A stretch of 64,000 nt of DNA from Anadara kagoshimensis. Taxonomy: Eukaryota; Mollusca; Bivalvia; Arcoida; Arcidae. Positions 11,235-22,832 of the stretch are shown piece after piece (the stretch's first letter is position 1; the number at the start of each line of letters is the position of its first letter). The stretch is from NCBI GenBank assembly GCA_021292105.1, contig CM037869.1, positions 28,659,536 through 28,723,535 of the forward strand, written 5' to 3'. The notes under the pieces were generated by a model, which was not told the DNA's origin, made no database searches, and saw only the letters and a program-made list of their open reading frames with translations. The position numbers and the translations under genes are program-made.

Positions 11235-11445
11235 ATCGAGTACACCCTTAGTGTCAAGCCTACCGTGAAACAGGACCTTATTTACTTTAAGTTCCTATCT
11301 AAAGCAACCGCGACTTTCATTTCTTAATGCCAAGAACAGCCATTAACCACTTTCAAGTCGGGTCAAACCCGGCCGGGGTTCGAACCAACGACCTCCCTTT
11401 TACGGTGGTGCAAACACTACCAACTGAGCTACAGCTACCGGTTCT
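11235..11445 (-). mobile_element. tRNA-headed SINE, partial copy
   Basis: On the minus strand the head carries a perfect RNA polymerase III A box TAGCTCAGTTGG (complement of 11420-11431) and a B box GGTTCGAACCCC (complement of about 11375-11386), at tRNA-like spacing. The body 'gcgactttcatttcttaatg' and 'tttcaagtcgggtcaaaccc' is shared with the SINEs at 20690-21018 and 58790-59098. The tail is missing. It is a SINE and not a tRNA gene because the acceptor stem is not formed and the body matches the other copies. Confidence 0.85.
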
Positions 11446-11529
11446 TTCAAAGGGGTGTCATGCATATGAAGTAAGACCGCCAATGACAAACCCACCTACA
11501 AGATTTTGGACTTAAAATACACAAACATA

Positions 11530-11833
11530 CATTATGAATATACATCACTTATTTGGATACGTGGGTTGTATTTGTTTAAAGGTGATATGTATGACATGGT
11601 AACAGATGCAAAAAGATGTTTAAAAATTGAGTGGTGTTACTGGTCTTTCGATGGGTCATGCACCAAGAGGTATAACTGTGGCATTTTGTAAGATCCTCGA
11701 AAAGGGCCACAATATTTATTGTGTACCATCAGGAGAGGCATGTCCAAGCTATGCTCCATGGCCTACTACACATGCAAAGGGTGGTGGTATTGTCATACCA
11801 TTTGATTATATTATAACAATTAAAGGGATGTAG
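11530..11833 (+). pseudogene. unrecognised frame-shifted ORF
   Basis: I do not recognise this protein. One plus-strand frame gives 'LYLFKGDMYDMVTDAKRC', and after a shift near 11640 another gives 'GLSMGHAPRGITVAFCKILE', then 'NIYCVPSGEACPSYAPWP' and 'AKGGGIVIPFDYII', ending at 11833. Codon use and the smooth handover between frames suggest a once-coding fragment. It lies next to the SINE. It may be part of the same degenerate gene as the frames that begin at 12185, but no link is visible. Confidence 0.3.
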
Positions 11834-12184
11834 TTGATGTAAACCAAATAATTAATAGCACTCTAAGTGAGATGCTATGGCGATTGAAAGAATTTATCTT
11901 CAATTTAAAATAGTGATAGTTTAAAGCTTAAAATATTTTTGTCTCAGTATTGTTCTTGTTTTCACTTTTGTGTTTTGTATTATCATCTGGGTGACTGCTT
12001 ATTTTAAACATAGATAAAAGTAGTCTGAATGAAAAGTGTTTAAGAACTTTTTATATTTCAATAATCGTTTTAAATATTTTTGTTATTGCAATAATATAAA
12101 ACTACTCTAGATTGATTTTTTAAAATTTATATTTAATTATTTTTTTAAATAATTTGTTAGTTTACAATTTTGTCAATTAATTTA

Positions 12185-12718
12185 ACGAGCAACACTGCTT
12201 AGAAAAGGCTTGTGAAAAATTGAGTCTTCCTTATCTGGGGGCTGCAGAAATTCCCAAAGTAAATAAAGGAATTTGGGCTAAAATGCACAAATTTGTCCGT
12301 TCTAGTGACGGTCATATTCAGGAGGTACAAAAACAATATATCTAAGGCTTGTGAAAAGATGAAAATTCTTAGTCTGGGGGTATAGAAATTAAACACCCCA
12401 ATGTTGATTGATGCGATCACTACTTTTGCCAATGCCAAATGGACATTTTTACCCCCTTTTTGGCCTACATCTTTGCAGACTATTTGCCATGATACCCCTA
12501 TTACTGAGGATTACTTGATTGGGAATAAAGTGACTGAAACTATTAAAGGTATGAAGGAAGCGTTTACATCCCAGAATAGGTTTAGCCACAATTTTCAGGG
12601 CAATGTTTTAGGTTACCGTCGGGGGCACATCATTCAGAAAGCCTTCACTGTTACAAGAGGACACACTCCCTCACTCGCACATCTGTCTACATATATTAGT
12701 ATTTTATTTTTGTTTTAA
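12185..12718 (+). pseudogene. conserved-looking protein fragment of unknown family
   Basis: A plus-strand frame begins 'KLSLPYLGAAEIPKVNKGIW', and a partly duplicated motif 'KACEK...SLG' recurs about 150 bases later. After a stop the 105-residue frame at 12401-12718 gives 'ITTFANAKWTFLPPFWPTSL', 'TPITEDYLIGNKVTETIKGM' and 'QNRFSHNFQGNVLGYRRGHI'. The composition is that of a folded domain. I suspect a multi-copy gene of aquatic invertebrates but cannot name it. The region ends before a pyrimidine-rich 'attttatttttgttttaag', a plausible splice acceptor for the chromodomain-like exon that follows. Confidence 0.35.
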
Positions 12719-12719
12719 G

Positions 12720-12920
12720 GTATTTATGTATTCGTTGAAGTGGTTAGGATTAGGGTATCACCATGAAGAAAGTACTTGGAAGCCCGAATGTATACCTGAC
12801 GTAATAATTAAAAGTTACATGTCACCAGAGATACCATCAAACAGCTTAGAATCTGCTGCTTCAATCAGTAAGAATGTTTTTAAACACCGAAATAAATGTA
12901 CAAGTGTCGGATTGCGATAG
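12720..12920 (+). CDS. chromodomain-like exon (partial)
   Basis: The open frame reads 'YSLKWLGLGYHHEESTWKPE' followed by 'CIPDVIIKSY'. This fits the second half of a chromodomain: Tyr-x-Val/Leu-Lys-Trp, a Gly-Tyr turn, then Ser-Thr-Trp-x-Pro-Glu before the C-terminal helix. Two of the three aromatic-cage positions (the Trp of LKW and the Trp of STW) are present. The N-terminal strand is not obvious upstream. The exon opens just after 'ttgttttaag', a good acceptor. Chromodomains bind methylated histone tails in host proteins and also occur at the C-terminus of some Ty3/gypsy integrases. I cannot tell which applies here. The following 12921-13220 holds CxxC pairs in changing frames. Confidence 0.5.
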   Translation, partial: VFMYSLKWLGLGYHHEESTWKPECIPDVIIKSYMSPEIPSNSLESAASISKNVFKHRNKCTSVGLR

Positions 12921-13219
12921 ATTTTGAACAAGACATGTGTCGTTACTGTTTCGGTACTATCCGTGCTACAGTGCTTAAGAAGTCAGATCGAAAAACTACC
13001 TCTTATCGCACACTTGTGGTATTTGTAAAATGGGAATGGAAAAAGGAAAACAAACTGTTCCACTAATAAAAGTGGAACCAAGGTTGTGTAACAGGAATGT
13101 TTGTGTTCACAAAGATCATAATGTAGTGCTCCAAACTACCAATAGAGAAAATTGCTTATTATTGCCCGTTGGCCGTCTTTATTCACACTTTAGTATATTA
13201 CAATCTTGGGATCGATAGA

Positions 13220-14080
13220 AAATGCGGCAAATTGTCAAAGTACAATGAAAGGAACGGTTAGGGTATCACATTTTCTGGTTTGTCAGCTTGGTGAATTACG
13301 GAAGTGCAATAATTCTAATAATTTTGGTAAGTTTATTTCATTTTCATTTATATTTTTACTATATTTTTATATTTCAGACTTTTCATTTATCATATTACAT
13401 CTTCTTGACACCCGTTTCCAATATATCACCTGTCAACTGTTATATAATAATATAAATATGACATACAGCTTATCCTACAATAAAAAATACAGAATTGAAA
13501 TGTATAATTATTATAATTGTTTTATTGGTGCCACGTGCTAATGCTAAATATTATTTAAATATTTATATATTATGAGTGTACTTCAAATCTGTATTTATTT
13601 TGTACTCCCGCCATGAAAAACATGCAATAAACGAAAGTTCATTAATTAAGGTTGAAAAATAGGACTTCTAAGTGGATGGTATCACTCGTCTTCGTTGAAG
13701 ATTTTAAATAAAATTGTATGGGTTGGTTGCACAAATGCTTGTGACTACGAGGCTTCAATACATGTTTACATTGCACTTGAGTCAACAGATATTGAAATAT
13801 CTAATATCACAACGTTATTACAACAAATACCTGAGAAAACATAAAATTGAATATGAAACGGACAGATAGAAAGTCGTGCGAGCCTTTGTGGCTGTGTTTT
13901 TGTGTCAATGCTTGACAATCTTGTTTGTCTCATACCATGCTGACCCTGCACCTTGAGAGAAAACCTTTAAAAAGAGTGCCCAAAGATTCACTGGAAGTGA
14001 GTTATTGGCATGACATGATTTGATGCAAATCGTAAACATCGAAAAGAAGGCCTTGAAAGACCTTGAAACCCACATGCTAT
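13220..14080. other. no gene seen
   Basis: AT-rich DNA with long but low-complexity frames (13206-13541), rich in Phe, Ile and Tyr from T-rich sequence. Not supported as coding. Confidence 0.45.
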
Positions 14081-14081
14081 C

Positions 14082-14475
14082 ACTTTTACCTGCAGAAGAA
14101 GCACAGAGGAACTTCCAAAAAGTATGTACATTGGGCTTTACCCTGTATATGTCATTCTTCAAAAACCAGGTGGACTGAATGACATCTATAATGTTACATG
14201 AATCTTGACCAATCTCGCCATTGGAAGGTCAATCTCGCCATTGGAAGAACATTAATTTGGGATGAAACTTGCTATTGTACTTTTACCTGCAGAAGAAGCA
14301 CAGAGGAACTTCCAAAAAGTATGTACATTGGGCTTTACCCTGTATATGTCTTTCTTCAAAAACCAGGTGGACTGAATGACATCTATAATGTTACATGAAT
14401 CTTGATCAATCTCGCCATTGGAAGGTCAATCTCGCCATTGGAAGAACATTAATTTGGGATGAAACTTGCTATTGT
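14082..14475. repeat. 197-bp tandem duplication
   Basis: A 197-bp unit starting 'acttttacctgcagaagaag' is present twice head to tail with almost no mismatches. Inside each unit 'caatctcgccattggaag' is itself doubled. The near identity points to a recent event. Confidence 0.9.
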
Positions 14476-14479
14476 ACTA

Positions 14480-15095
14480 AGTCTTGATAGAAATGATTTT
14501 GCCCAAGGAATATCTCATTCTTCTTATTTGTGAATAGCTTTATATTCAGGAGTGATTTGTTTTCCTTGACAGCCAATGAAACCACATGTCAGATTAACAT
14601 GAACGAACTTTATTGTTGAATTTGTCACAACAATTAGACGCAGACAGATTGACATATGATGAAGTAAGACAAATTTGTGTTTATTCCAACTAACACTAGA
14701 TTTGGCAAAATAAGAAGCCCACAGGGCTGGATACATCCAGAGGCTATTTATTAAGAAATGTAAATTGCTTAACAAGTTATTATTTCACTGCTGGAAAATA
14801 TGGTGCCGACCTTCCAGACTTTACTGGACATGAGATGAATGTTCAAAAATGGAAAATTGTGACAAATATTTCCAACAAAGAAAACAGCAGCCTTTTTAGA
14901 CAGGAAAGGGAAATATAGAGACTTACAAAAATAAAGGCAGTTTGTGAATCACAAAGTGTAAGTACGTGTAACATTGCTGATAAAGTTTTTTTTTTTTTTT
15001 TGAAAATTGGTGCGATATAACATCCGAGAAATGGATTTTAAATTTAGTCCGTGGTTATGCCATTGACTTTGTGGATTTACCTTTTTAATGCGATT
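14480..15095. other. no recognised gene; short coding-like stretches
   Basis: Plus-strand frames near 14620-14870 read as protein-like sequence ('SQQLDADRLTYDEVRQIC', 'GADLPDFTGHEMNVQKWK') but are broken by stops and were not recognised. A T run lies at about 14985-15001. Confidence 0.3.
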
Positions 15096-15098
15096 TGC

Positions 15099-15328
15099 CC
15101 AGATCTATTCAATTCCAACGAGGAAATGGCAATTGATAATGAAATTAAAAATTTTCTGAGCAAGGATATTGTGGAAATTGCTAGCAATTCCCATAGGAAA
15201 TGTATTTCAAATTTATATTTTAGATCGAACAAATTATTCCTATCGTATAATTTGAATTTAAATGTTGAATCTCATGTTTTTAAACTGGATACAGTCAAAC
15301 GTGCAATTTCGTTAATATCGCCCAGTTA
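15099..15328 (+). pseudogene. DIRS-type reverse transcriptase, N-terminal fragment
   Basis: The frame reads 'NEEMAIDNEIKNFLSKDIVE', a 'KCISNLYFRSNK' strand, 'LSYNLNLNVESHVFKLDTVK' and 'RAISLISPS' before a stop. This order (acidic helix 'DNEI..FL..DIVE', then 'ISN..FR', then 'NLN..V..H.FK.DT...A') matches the start of the reverse transcriptase of DIRS-like retrotransposons, which integrate with a tyrosine recombinase. The catalytic Asp motifs lie further downstream in the family and are absent here. No recombinase fragment is seen nearby. The identification rests on motif order only. Confidence 0.6.
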
Positions 15329-15329
15329 A

Positions 15330-16460
15330 TTTGTATTAATCAATTTGAAAGACTCCCATTTTTTCAGTTCCTGTGATAAGAAAGGGTCCACCTTTTCTTT
15401 GTTTCATTTGGAAAGCAGTTAAATATCAATTTACATACCTTCGCCAATGCCTCTTTTCCCAAGTTTTCTCCAATTTGCGACATATTAACATTGCAAATTA
15501 GCCAATGACGTGACGAATTTCTTCTCTATTTTAAAGACCGTCCAATTACTTGACACACAGATTAACAATTCATCCAGAAACATTCGTTGTCGCACCACAA
15601 CAATGTAATACTTTTCATGGGTTTGTATTAGACTCGCACAAAATATGACTGTGTCGCTTACGAAAGAAAAGACAGACAATTTACAACAAAATTGAAGTAT
15701 CCTTACTTCTAAATTAAACACTTTCAACTAGAGATTTTGTACAAGTTTCATCTTTTATCATAAATTATTACATACTAATTATGATGTTTAAACTATAAAC
15801 ATAAACTTTCAAAACAAATTACATAAGAGAAACATAAACATAACTTATAACCATTATGTACACAGAAAGTAATATATGTTGCTGTTCCTAGAGACTGGGG
15901 ATGTGGCTTTCGGTGATTTAAAAACTGTTTTTGAGTTTGTAGTACGTAGCTAGACACACCTGTATATATTTAAATGATGAAATCGTAAAGCCTTTACAAA
16001 TTGCTGGGACTGTGTTAATATGGATAGGTTAGAACTTTTCCGAGAAGGTTGAGAATCTTTTCACGTTCAGTGTGGTTCCTAAAGTGTGGTGGGTGGAATA
16101 TGCATAACAATGTCCTGGCAGGAAGGTACTGAAATCAGGATCAAATTTTCTTCGCAGGAGCCACTATTCTGATTCTTTGGTTTCAATTTTGGTATTAACT
16201 ATGATTTTCCAATGGTATTTTGGTGTATATTAAATTAAATATCCATGAAAATTATATTTAGCCAAAACTTTCCATATACATGTATCCTGAACGAATCCAC
16301 GGTTGTTATTGACGGTTAAAAATTAATGTATATTGCCAGTGTATAAAAAAGTCTTTTGTTAAATTACTGTGATTCAAATTGCAGAGTTTACCAAAAATAT
16401 TAATATTTCGCTTCTCTATTTCTACCGACATTTTGTGTAACCCAACCATGCTTTCGCACA
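15330..16460. other. no gene seen
   Basis: AT-rich intergenic-looking DNA with no supported coding region or repeat. Confidence 0.5.
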
Positions 16461-16465
16461 TATCT

Positions 16466-16627
16466 GATCTAGTTCGGACTGGTAGATCTTGATTAGACTT
16501 ACAGAGCGAATGTTGTTATATCACATGTAACTAGGTGATTTGTAATGATCTAGTTCCGATTGGTAGATCTTGATTAGACTTACAGAGCGAATGTTGTTAT
16601 ATCACATGTAACTAGGTGATTTGTAAG
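16466..16627. repeat. 81-bp tandem duplication
   Basis: An 81-bp unit starting 'gatctagttc' and ending 'gtgatttgtaa.' occurs twice head to tail with one or two differences. Confidence 0.9.
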
Positions 16628-17545
16628 TATTTTTGGCAAGCGTTGTATTGCTGTTATTTGTGTAATAATGTCTGTGTGTTTGTTTATTGTCTTTCCACGT
16701 GTGTTTGTTTATGTATACTAACCGGACAGTATGACATCACGGCGACCTATGCTACCTTGAACTTGACTGGTCAATTGCAAATCATGGTGCATGCTGGGTT
16801 TTTTACTCACACCTTTTCCAATATAAATTAACCAGCGTTAACAGGGGAATTGAGAATTCATTGGGAGATATAACATTTCAACTTTAAAATCGCCTTGTTC
16901 ATTGCTGTGAATCAAAAATAAGATGTCCGGTTTAATTTGTATCTACCAAATCACATGTTCGACGTAATAAAGAAATAATAAAAGTTTTGTAATCATTGGA
17001 GTCTTGTCGTTATTGACATGATACCACGGGACACTCACAGTTTCTAATGTTGTTTCATACTTCACAACCATATAGAGCTGTGCGATTTGTAAACCACTTT
17101 CTGGTATAAATTAGTTAGTAGATCTACTGTAGGGTTTACAGAGTTTACAAGACAGTTTTGCAAAAATGCCTTTCTACCTTTTTCAACCTTTTATTGATGC
17201 GTTCTGTTGGATTTGGAAATGAATTTATTTAATGTTACTACTTAAACACGCGTGTTTGTTTACATTCTATATCGTCATACCTGTCGTACGACAGGTATGC
17301 TTTTACGCACGGGTGATTTAGTAATCACTGGTTTTAACGTAAATAGCCATTCGATGGCTCTGTCTTCTAAAGTGCAACACGCATTTATTCCCCCGCCCCT
17401 ATAGATTTCGTGTACAAGGTACTAAATATGTATTTTGTTTATTGAAGATTGATTACGATTTTCATCACTTTTGGGTTTTTTTCGACAGATATAGTCATAA
17501 GTCTGAAGACGTGAACTTATTCTGTAATTTTGTATGACAAGTAAA
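16628..17545. other. no gene seen; 24-bp palindrome inside
   Basis: No supported coding region. A perfect 24-bp palindrome lies at 17276-17299 (catacctgtcgt followed by its reverse complement). Confidence 0.5.
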
Positions 17546-19104
17546 TGTTGACTCTCAGAGCGCTTCTCATTCTATTAAGTGTTTTAGTTTGATTTATAAA
17601 TTATTTATGTTCGTTTGAGTGGAACGATTAAGAACATAAATGCATTTTGTAACACACCTACGATGATAATTTTAGTTGGTTGTTCAATATTGCCTCGTTT
17701 CCATGTTAATGACAGGATTTTATAATTGAGTTGAATACTAGTCAATTCGTTTCAATTCCAACTCACTTTTGCCAACTCGTTCTAAATGAGATACCAACTC
17801 GTACCAAATTTTTCAATAAAGTTTCGCATTTTTATCATTTTAATAAAGTTTGTTGTGGACTTGTAATTGTATTTATGAATATTTACAATTGCAACTGATT
17901 CGTTCTATGTAAACATGGTTACAATTTCATCGTTTATTTCCCCATTAAGTATGTACAGAACGTGCAGAAATGTGACGTCAAGAACAATTAGCGTAGGAAT
18001 ACACGAGACAGAAAGAGACGACCTTTGACCTTTCTATTTTTACAAACGCACATGTCTGTTTATTTGCGAGAACGCGATGTTGCATACTGTAAAATAACGT
18101 TTCACAGTTAAGATAAACAAACCGAGGTACTTATTTCAGAATTTCAAATATATAAACGATGAAACATCAACAATGTGTCATAATTGGAAGGGGTATAAAA
18201 TGTGTAGGCGGGCTGGCAAAATCTTACACCCAATTTTCAATGATCTATATTTCGATAAATATCTATTGGATTTTTATAATATTTTCACACAATATTGGGC
18301 ATGATCTCAATTTTTTAAATATATTTTGATTTTAAAAAAATATTTGATATTTTTGAAGTTATTACAAAAAACATGGGCTACACTTTTTTCAATCGGTCAA
18401 AATTCATCCGAGACAGGATAACAAAATTTTACAACCCAATTTTCAATTATCTATATTTTCATAAATATGTATTGGATTTATATAGTATTTTTAGTCTGGT
18501 AGAGGATTTTGAAAAAACCGCTTATTTTTCGATGTAGGAAGGACAACGTGTTCAAAGGTGGCAAGTTATGTTATAACCTTCTTTGAACTCTACTTTGGTA
18601 GAATCGGCTTGTTGCCAAGCAAGATTTCACCCAGGGGCCATTGTGGGGGCAGCTAAAGGTCAATGGGTGCAAAGTTCAAGGGGAAATGCCCATATTGACC
18701 TATACACAAATTCAAGGTGGCTTACAGAAGTTTTTCTTTATACATTTTGTTTTCTAAATATGTAAGTGGTATCTTCAAATTAAAAGAAAGTCATATCTAA
18801 CTAATTCAGTCACTTATTTTCAAAGTTTTTTATGAAAAACAAGATTAGACGCTTGCACAAATTTGACCTTTACAAATATGATTAATTGTGGCAAATAAAT
18901 ACAAGTATAAACACATTTGTGCATTTGAAATTGTTTAACAAAACTTTAGACTTCTGTTAAAATAATTTTACTGAATCATATTGCCCGTATTTATATAAGT
19001 ATCCACTTTTTAAAAAAAGAAATCAAAGTACTGGTGGTACTGAGAATTTGATCAGCTATAATGACTGTATCTGTATAATACTATCAAGTGTGTTCTCTTT
19101 TTCT

Positions 19105-19785
19105 GGTGGAAATATTAGTGAACTGCTGAAACACGAACTATTCCCAGTGTCGCTTTCTATACCTGATACATCAGGACCCTTGTTATCTGCAGCCGACGAG
19201 TCGGATCTTCAAAATATCCCTAAGTAAGAAGTTTGCATGGAGACATTACTACCAAAATAATTAATGGTCAAACTTTAGTTGTAGCACTGGGAAAACGGAA
19301 AGGCATCAATACATTCGGCGAGTTAGGAAACGCACAAACTGTTTTTATCCACGCGAAAGATAAATATATTAAAATTGATGTTATTATGATAGATATGACA
19401 ACTAATCCATAAAAGGTGAAACCATCTAGAGATAAAAGAGGATCTGGTCCCCGTTCTGTTAGAAGAATCATTGATAATTAAAATGTCCCTCTGCCATCAA
19501 ATTGGTTAAGATTTTATAAGTCACCAAGAAAACAAATAGGATCTCGTAGTAATCCAAGACACTTCTTAGCTTAGCTGAGGGTATCAGGAGGTCCAACAGA
19601 CAGCATGTTTAATTCATACATAGGAAGGAGTGTAACCGTTTTTAAAGCTTTACACAAGGAAGCCGATACTAGAATTGTTCCCCATAGTGTTGATGCTTAC
19701 ATGCAAGGCTATAAAAGAACAGTTGTTGTCTGTCGTGATACTGATGACCTTATTCTTCTGTTGCTTTTAAATGAGGAAGTATGAT
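19105..19785 (+). pseudogene. HxEADTR-family protein of unknown function, degenerate
   Basis: The plus strand keeps the ordered landmarks of a multi-copy family found in many aquatic invertebrates, whose function I do not know. They are 'FPVSLSIPDTSG' with 'ADESDLQNIPK', 'INGQTLVVALGKRKGINTFG', 'YIKIDVIMIDM', 'RSVRRIIDN' then 'NVPLPSNWLRFY', and finally 'ALHKEADTRIVPHSVDA' with 'VVVCRDTDDLILLLL'. The acidic pairs (EAD, DTD) suggest a metal-binding or nuclease-like fold, which is inference. Stops follow 'IDMTTNP', 'RRIIDN' and 'RHFLA', so the copy is dead. It sits inside the 3.67-kb insertion and may be the cargo of the element responsible. Confidence 0.65.
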
Positions 19786-20689
19786 TCCAGACCAGGACAT
19801 CTAAAGTTCGTCCCTGTTCATAGCATAAAATAATCACCTCTGGAGAGGAATAAGCTCCCAGTATCCCATGCAATTACAGACTGTAAGACTGTCAATTAAC
19901 TTTCTTGACATTCTAAATACAGCATTCCGTGTTTCCAGGGAACACACAGGTCTTCTTTCCACTCTTGCAAGAGGGAATTTTTTCTGAACTTGTGAGTGCA
20001 GATGTCTTCATTGAATGTACCTAGCGAGGATTTCTCATCTACGATGTAAACTGTTCCTCTCAGGGGAAAAGTACAATTAAAAATTTGCTTCCAACATCAT
20101 ATGCAACCGACCTACATATTCAACGTGCACACTATTTAACTGCTGTTTGGCTGCATTTAGTTATACCTGGTATTTGTTCCAGATCTCCCGTCACCTATAG
20201 GACACGGATGGTGCTAGTCTCACTAACTTGCGTACTGTATGCCTTTCACTCCCAGTGGAGGTTAGTCAATCGACAAAATCCCTCAAACTAGCTCTGTTCT
20301 GCGCAATTTTACCCCCTCTGTTTCAATTCCAGAAACTTGTCTCAAGGTGTCTTTTATTCTTGTGTGTTCCATTTCAAAGTTTTGTGATGTTTTTGGAAGG
20401 TGTCTTGACGGTGTGACCTATCCATTCCCAATGTCGCTTTTGTGTTTATGTTTCAAAACGACCTTGTTTTGTGATTCACCATAAACTTTTCGTTACTAAT
20501 TTTGTCTTGTCATCTGGCAACAGGACCACGAACAATACTAGTTTTTATAAATCTGAGGTTTTTTTTTTTGCAAATTAAACTTATTTTTTTTTTTTTTTTT
20601 GCTTAAATCTTACTTTGAACTTTAACTTTAAGACAATTACAGGTGACTTAAAAACAGTTTTAATGAGAAAATTATAAATTGATTGATTG

Positions 20690-21018
20690 CATGGGGTTTT
20701 ATGGGCTTTTGCTATTTTAGTCACATCTAGACGTCACCAGCTATAGGTGAAGTGGCAGAAATTTTGACCTTTGCAGTGAACTTAGGGAAATGTGCAGGAA
20801 ATGTTTTTTAACATGTTACACCCGCCTTGGCACGGGGCATCGTATTTTAAGATTTCTCTCAAAGGATCTCGCGACTTTCGTTACTAAATACCGAGTGTTT
20901 GGCAAAAGAACAGTCACTACCTTATTTCAAGTCTTGGTCAGACCTAACTAGGGTTCGAACCCAGGACTCACCACATACAGGGAGTGAGCGCTATACCAAT
21001 CGAGCTACAGTAGGGGTT
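20690..21018 (-). mobile_element. tRNA-headed SINE, near full length
   Basis: The minus-strand head carries an A-box-like TAGCTCGATTGG (complement of 20997-21008) and a B box GGGTTCGAACCC (20951-20962). The body ('gcgactttcgttactaaata', 'ttggcaaaagaacagtcact') and the tail ('gacgtcaccagctatagg') match the copy at 58790-59098. It lies within the 3.67-kb insertion and so entered with it or later. Confidence 0.85.
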
Positions 21019-21913
21019 TTTAATGAGAAAATAACCTTTACCAAAATCATGTCATGCATTGCTGAAATGTAAATATTAATCATGTTGCACTACAAGATGT
21101 ACATGTAGGGCATACAATTTAAAGTGGGTGGCTGTATGCACTTGCAATGGGGCCGTTGAACCGTTGATTGGTTGAACCCTTTGAATGATAATGCCACAGA
21201 TAGTGATATTGATGAATGAAAAGAAATCGTTAGATGCGACTGATATATTCCAGAGATTCTCGTGACTATGCCTTGCCGATTACAGTACTTGCAGTACTTT
21301 GATTTTAAACTTTTAATAAATTTCAAATTATTAGCTGGTTTAAACATTATATTTGTTTTAATCACAGTCATGTATTTACAAATTATATTTTAGCATTTTG
21401 ATTCATGCTTTGATGTTGAATGTATACTTTTATTTTATTCTATCTTGAAGCTTGTGTCAGAATTTTGAAAAATAACATTGAAATATTTAAATTTTAGCCT
21501 AAACAGTCTCAATTAGCTTCCTAGTCAATGTTAAAATATATGAAATGCTATGATTGCATGAGAACAGATTTATTTGATTTATTTAAACCTCAGAAAGTAT
21601 ATATTTGGACAGCTATAAACTAATAAAGATTAATTTTTTGGGGAACAAACACTATTTGACCTTTGACCTTTTATCTACTAAACCAAGGGTCGATCAGCTT
21701 GGCAACAGGTTGATTCTTGACCCCTAACCTATGATGATATAAGACAGCTATGTTGCCAGCTTTGAACACTCATGTCCCCCTATTGTAAAATTTCAATTTT
21801 TTTCCACCAGACTATTTGACATAATATCCGGCATGACCTAATCGTGATTGCAACGTGAAAGCACCGTGTTTGATGAATTACAGTATCTGATGTTTTGTTA
21901 AAATTGTAAATAT

Positions 21914-21981
21914 AAGAATTGGCATAGTGTTTTGTGTCGTTTATCACCTCATAAACGACATAAAACACTATGTCAATTCTT
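21914..21981. repeat. 68-bp near-perfect hairpin
   Basis: The arm 'aagaattggcatagtgtttt' plus ten further bases pairs with the second arm at about 28 of 30 positions around a short 'tcacctca' loop. The intact copy of the repeat has the equivalent hairpin. Confidence 0.9.
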
Positions 21982-22832
21982 AATTATTACTAAAAGATTT
22001 TATTTGTTCCATCCGGGATATTACAGATTGTATTTTAACGGATAATTTCCTTTATTTCAAATTATTATACCAATCAGTCTGGATATTGCATGTTTAAATA
22101 ACAAGAATATCAATATTTTGATCATAATAAATGATATTTTTTGTATTATTATTTACCTATTTATTTAAACTACCATTTTTTAGGAAAAATGTTACTAGTT
22201 ACTTCATGTTTTAAAAACAATGCAAAGTGATTGAATTTTTTTTCAGCTTTTATAACCCAAGCGAAAAGACGCTTGAAAAAATAACCGATAATGGTTCATA
22301 AAGACAGAAAGTAATTTTAAACAAGACCAAACGCACTTTTAAAAACACTCACAATGACAGCCGAAAATAATAATGAACCAATCAGAAATATCGGGGAAAT
22401 CAGTTTGAGCATAAAATGGCTTCATTTTTTTTCATGACCAAACATTATTTTAAAAAGAAGATAAATTGTCTATAATATTATAGGAATTAATTTAGGTAAA
22501 TCATTTGAAACGTTTTCACACCCGAGTTGGTAATTAAATCCGAGGTGTAAAACCTCTGCATAAACAGGTAGAACGAGTTGACCAGACACCATTGAGTTCA
22601 CTTACTCCGAAAGCAACAACCTCCGATTTTTTGTGGCTTAAACTAAATCTCTATGAGTATTCATAGCCACCCTCAGTGCATTGTGGTCTCAACAGGAAGT
22701 GACGTTGTCATTCTGTCTTTTCTCGTGAACACGACCTGTACGGCACGGTTTTGGAAGCTCTAAGGAAGGTAATATATTTTACTTATTTTTATTTTAGCCT
22801 TGGTGGCTTTTTAGTTTTAGCCTTGGTGGTAA

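Larger units (their letters stand above)
18179..21846. mobile_element. 3668-bp insertion inside the first composite repeat
   Basis: The boundaries are defined by comparison with the intact copy, where 'caatgtgt' at 23537-23544 is followed directly by 'attgcaacg'. Here the same two sequences are separated by 3668 bases. The three bases 'gtg' occur at both junctions and could be a short target duplication. I see no clear terminal inverted repeats. The inserted DNA holds the HxEADTR-family pseudogene (19105-19785) and a SINE (20690-21018). Confidence 0.7.
17546..22665 (+). mobile_element. composite repeat, copy 1, split by a 3.67-kb insertion
   Basis: The left part (17546-18178) and the right part (21847-22665) match the two adjoining halves of the intact copy at 22833-24410. 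Near its left end it carries four iterations of a 'ccaactcgttc' type motif (about 17742-17806). Near its right end the same motif appears inverted ('gtagaacgagttgacc'). This suggests a non-autonomous DNA transposon with iterated subterminal motifs, although the duplicated block extends about 200 bp beyond the motif on the left. No coding capacity is seen in the repeat itself. A 68-bp hairpin sits in the right half. Confidence 0.75.

Noticed and set aside
20951-21010. Possible tRNA gene (A and B boxes present)
   Set aside because: No closed acceptor stem, and the downstream body matches other SINE copies. The same holds at 11375-11431, 59041 and 31261.
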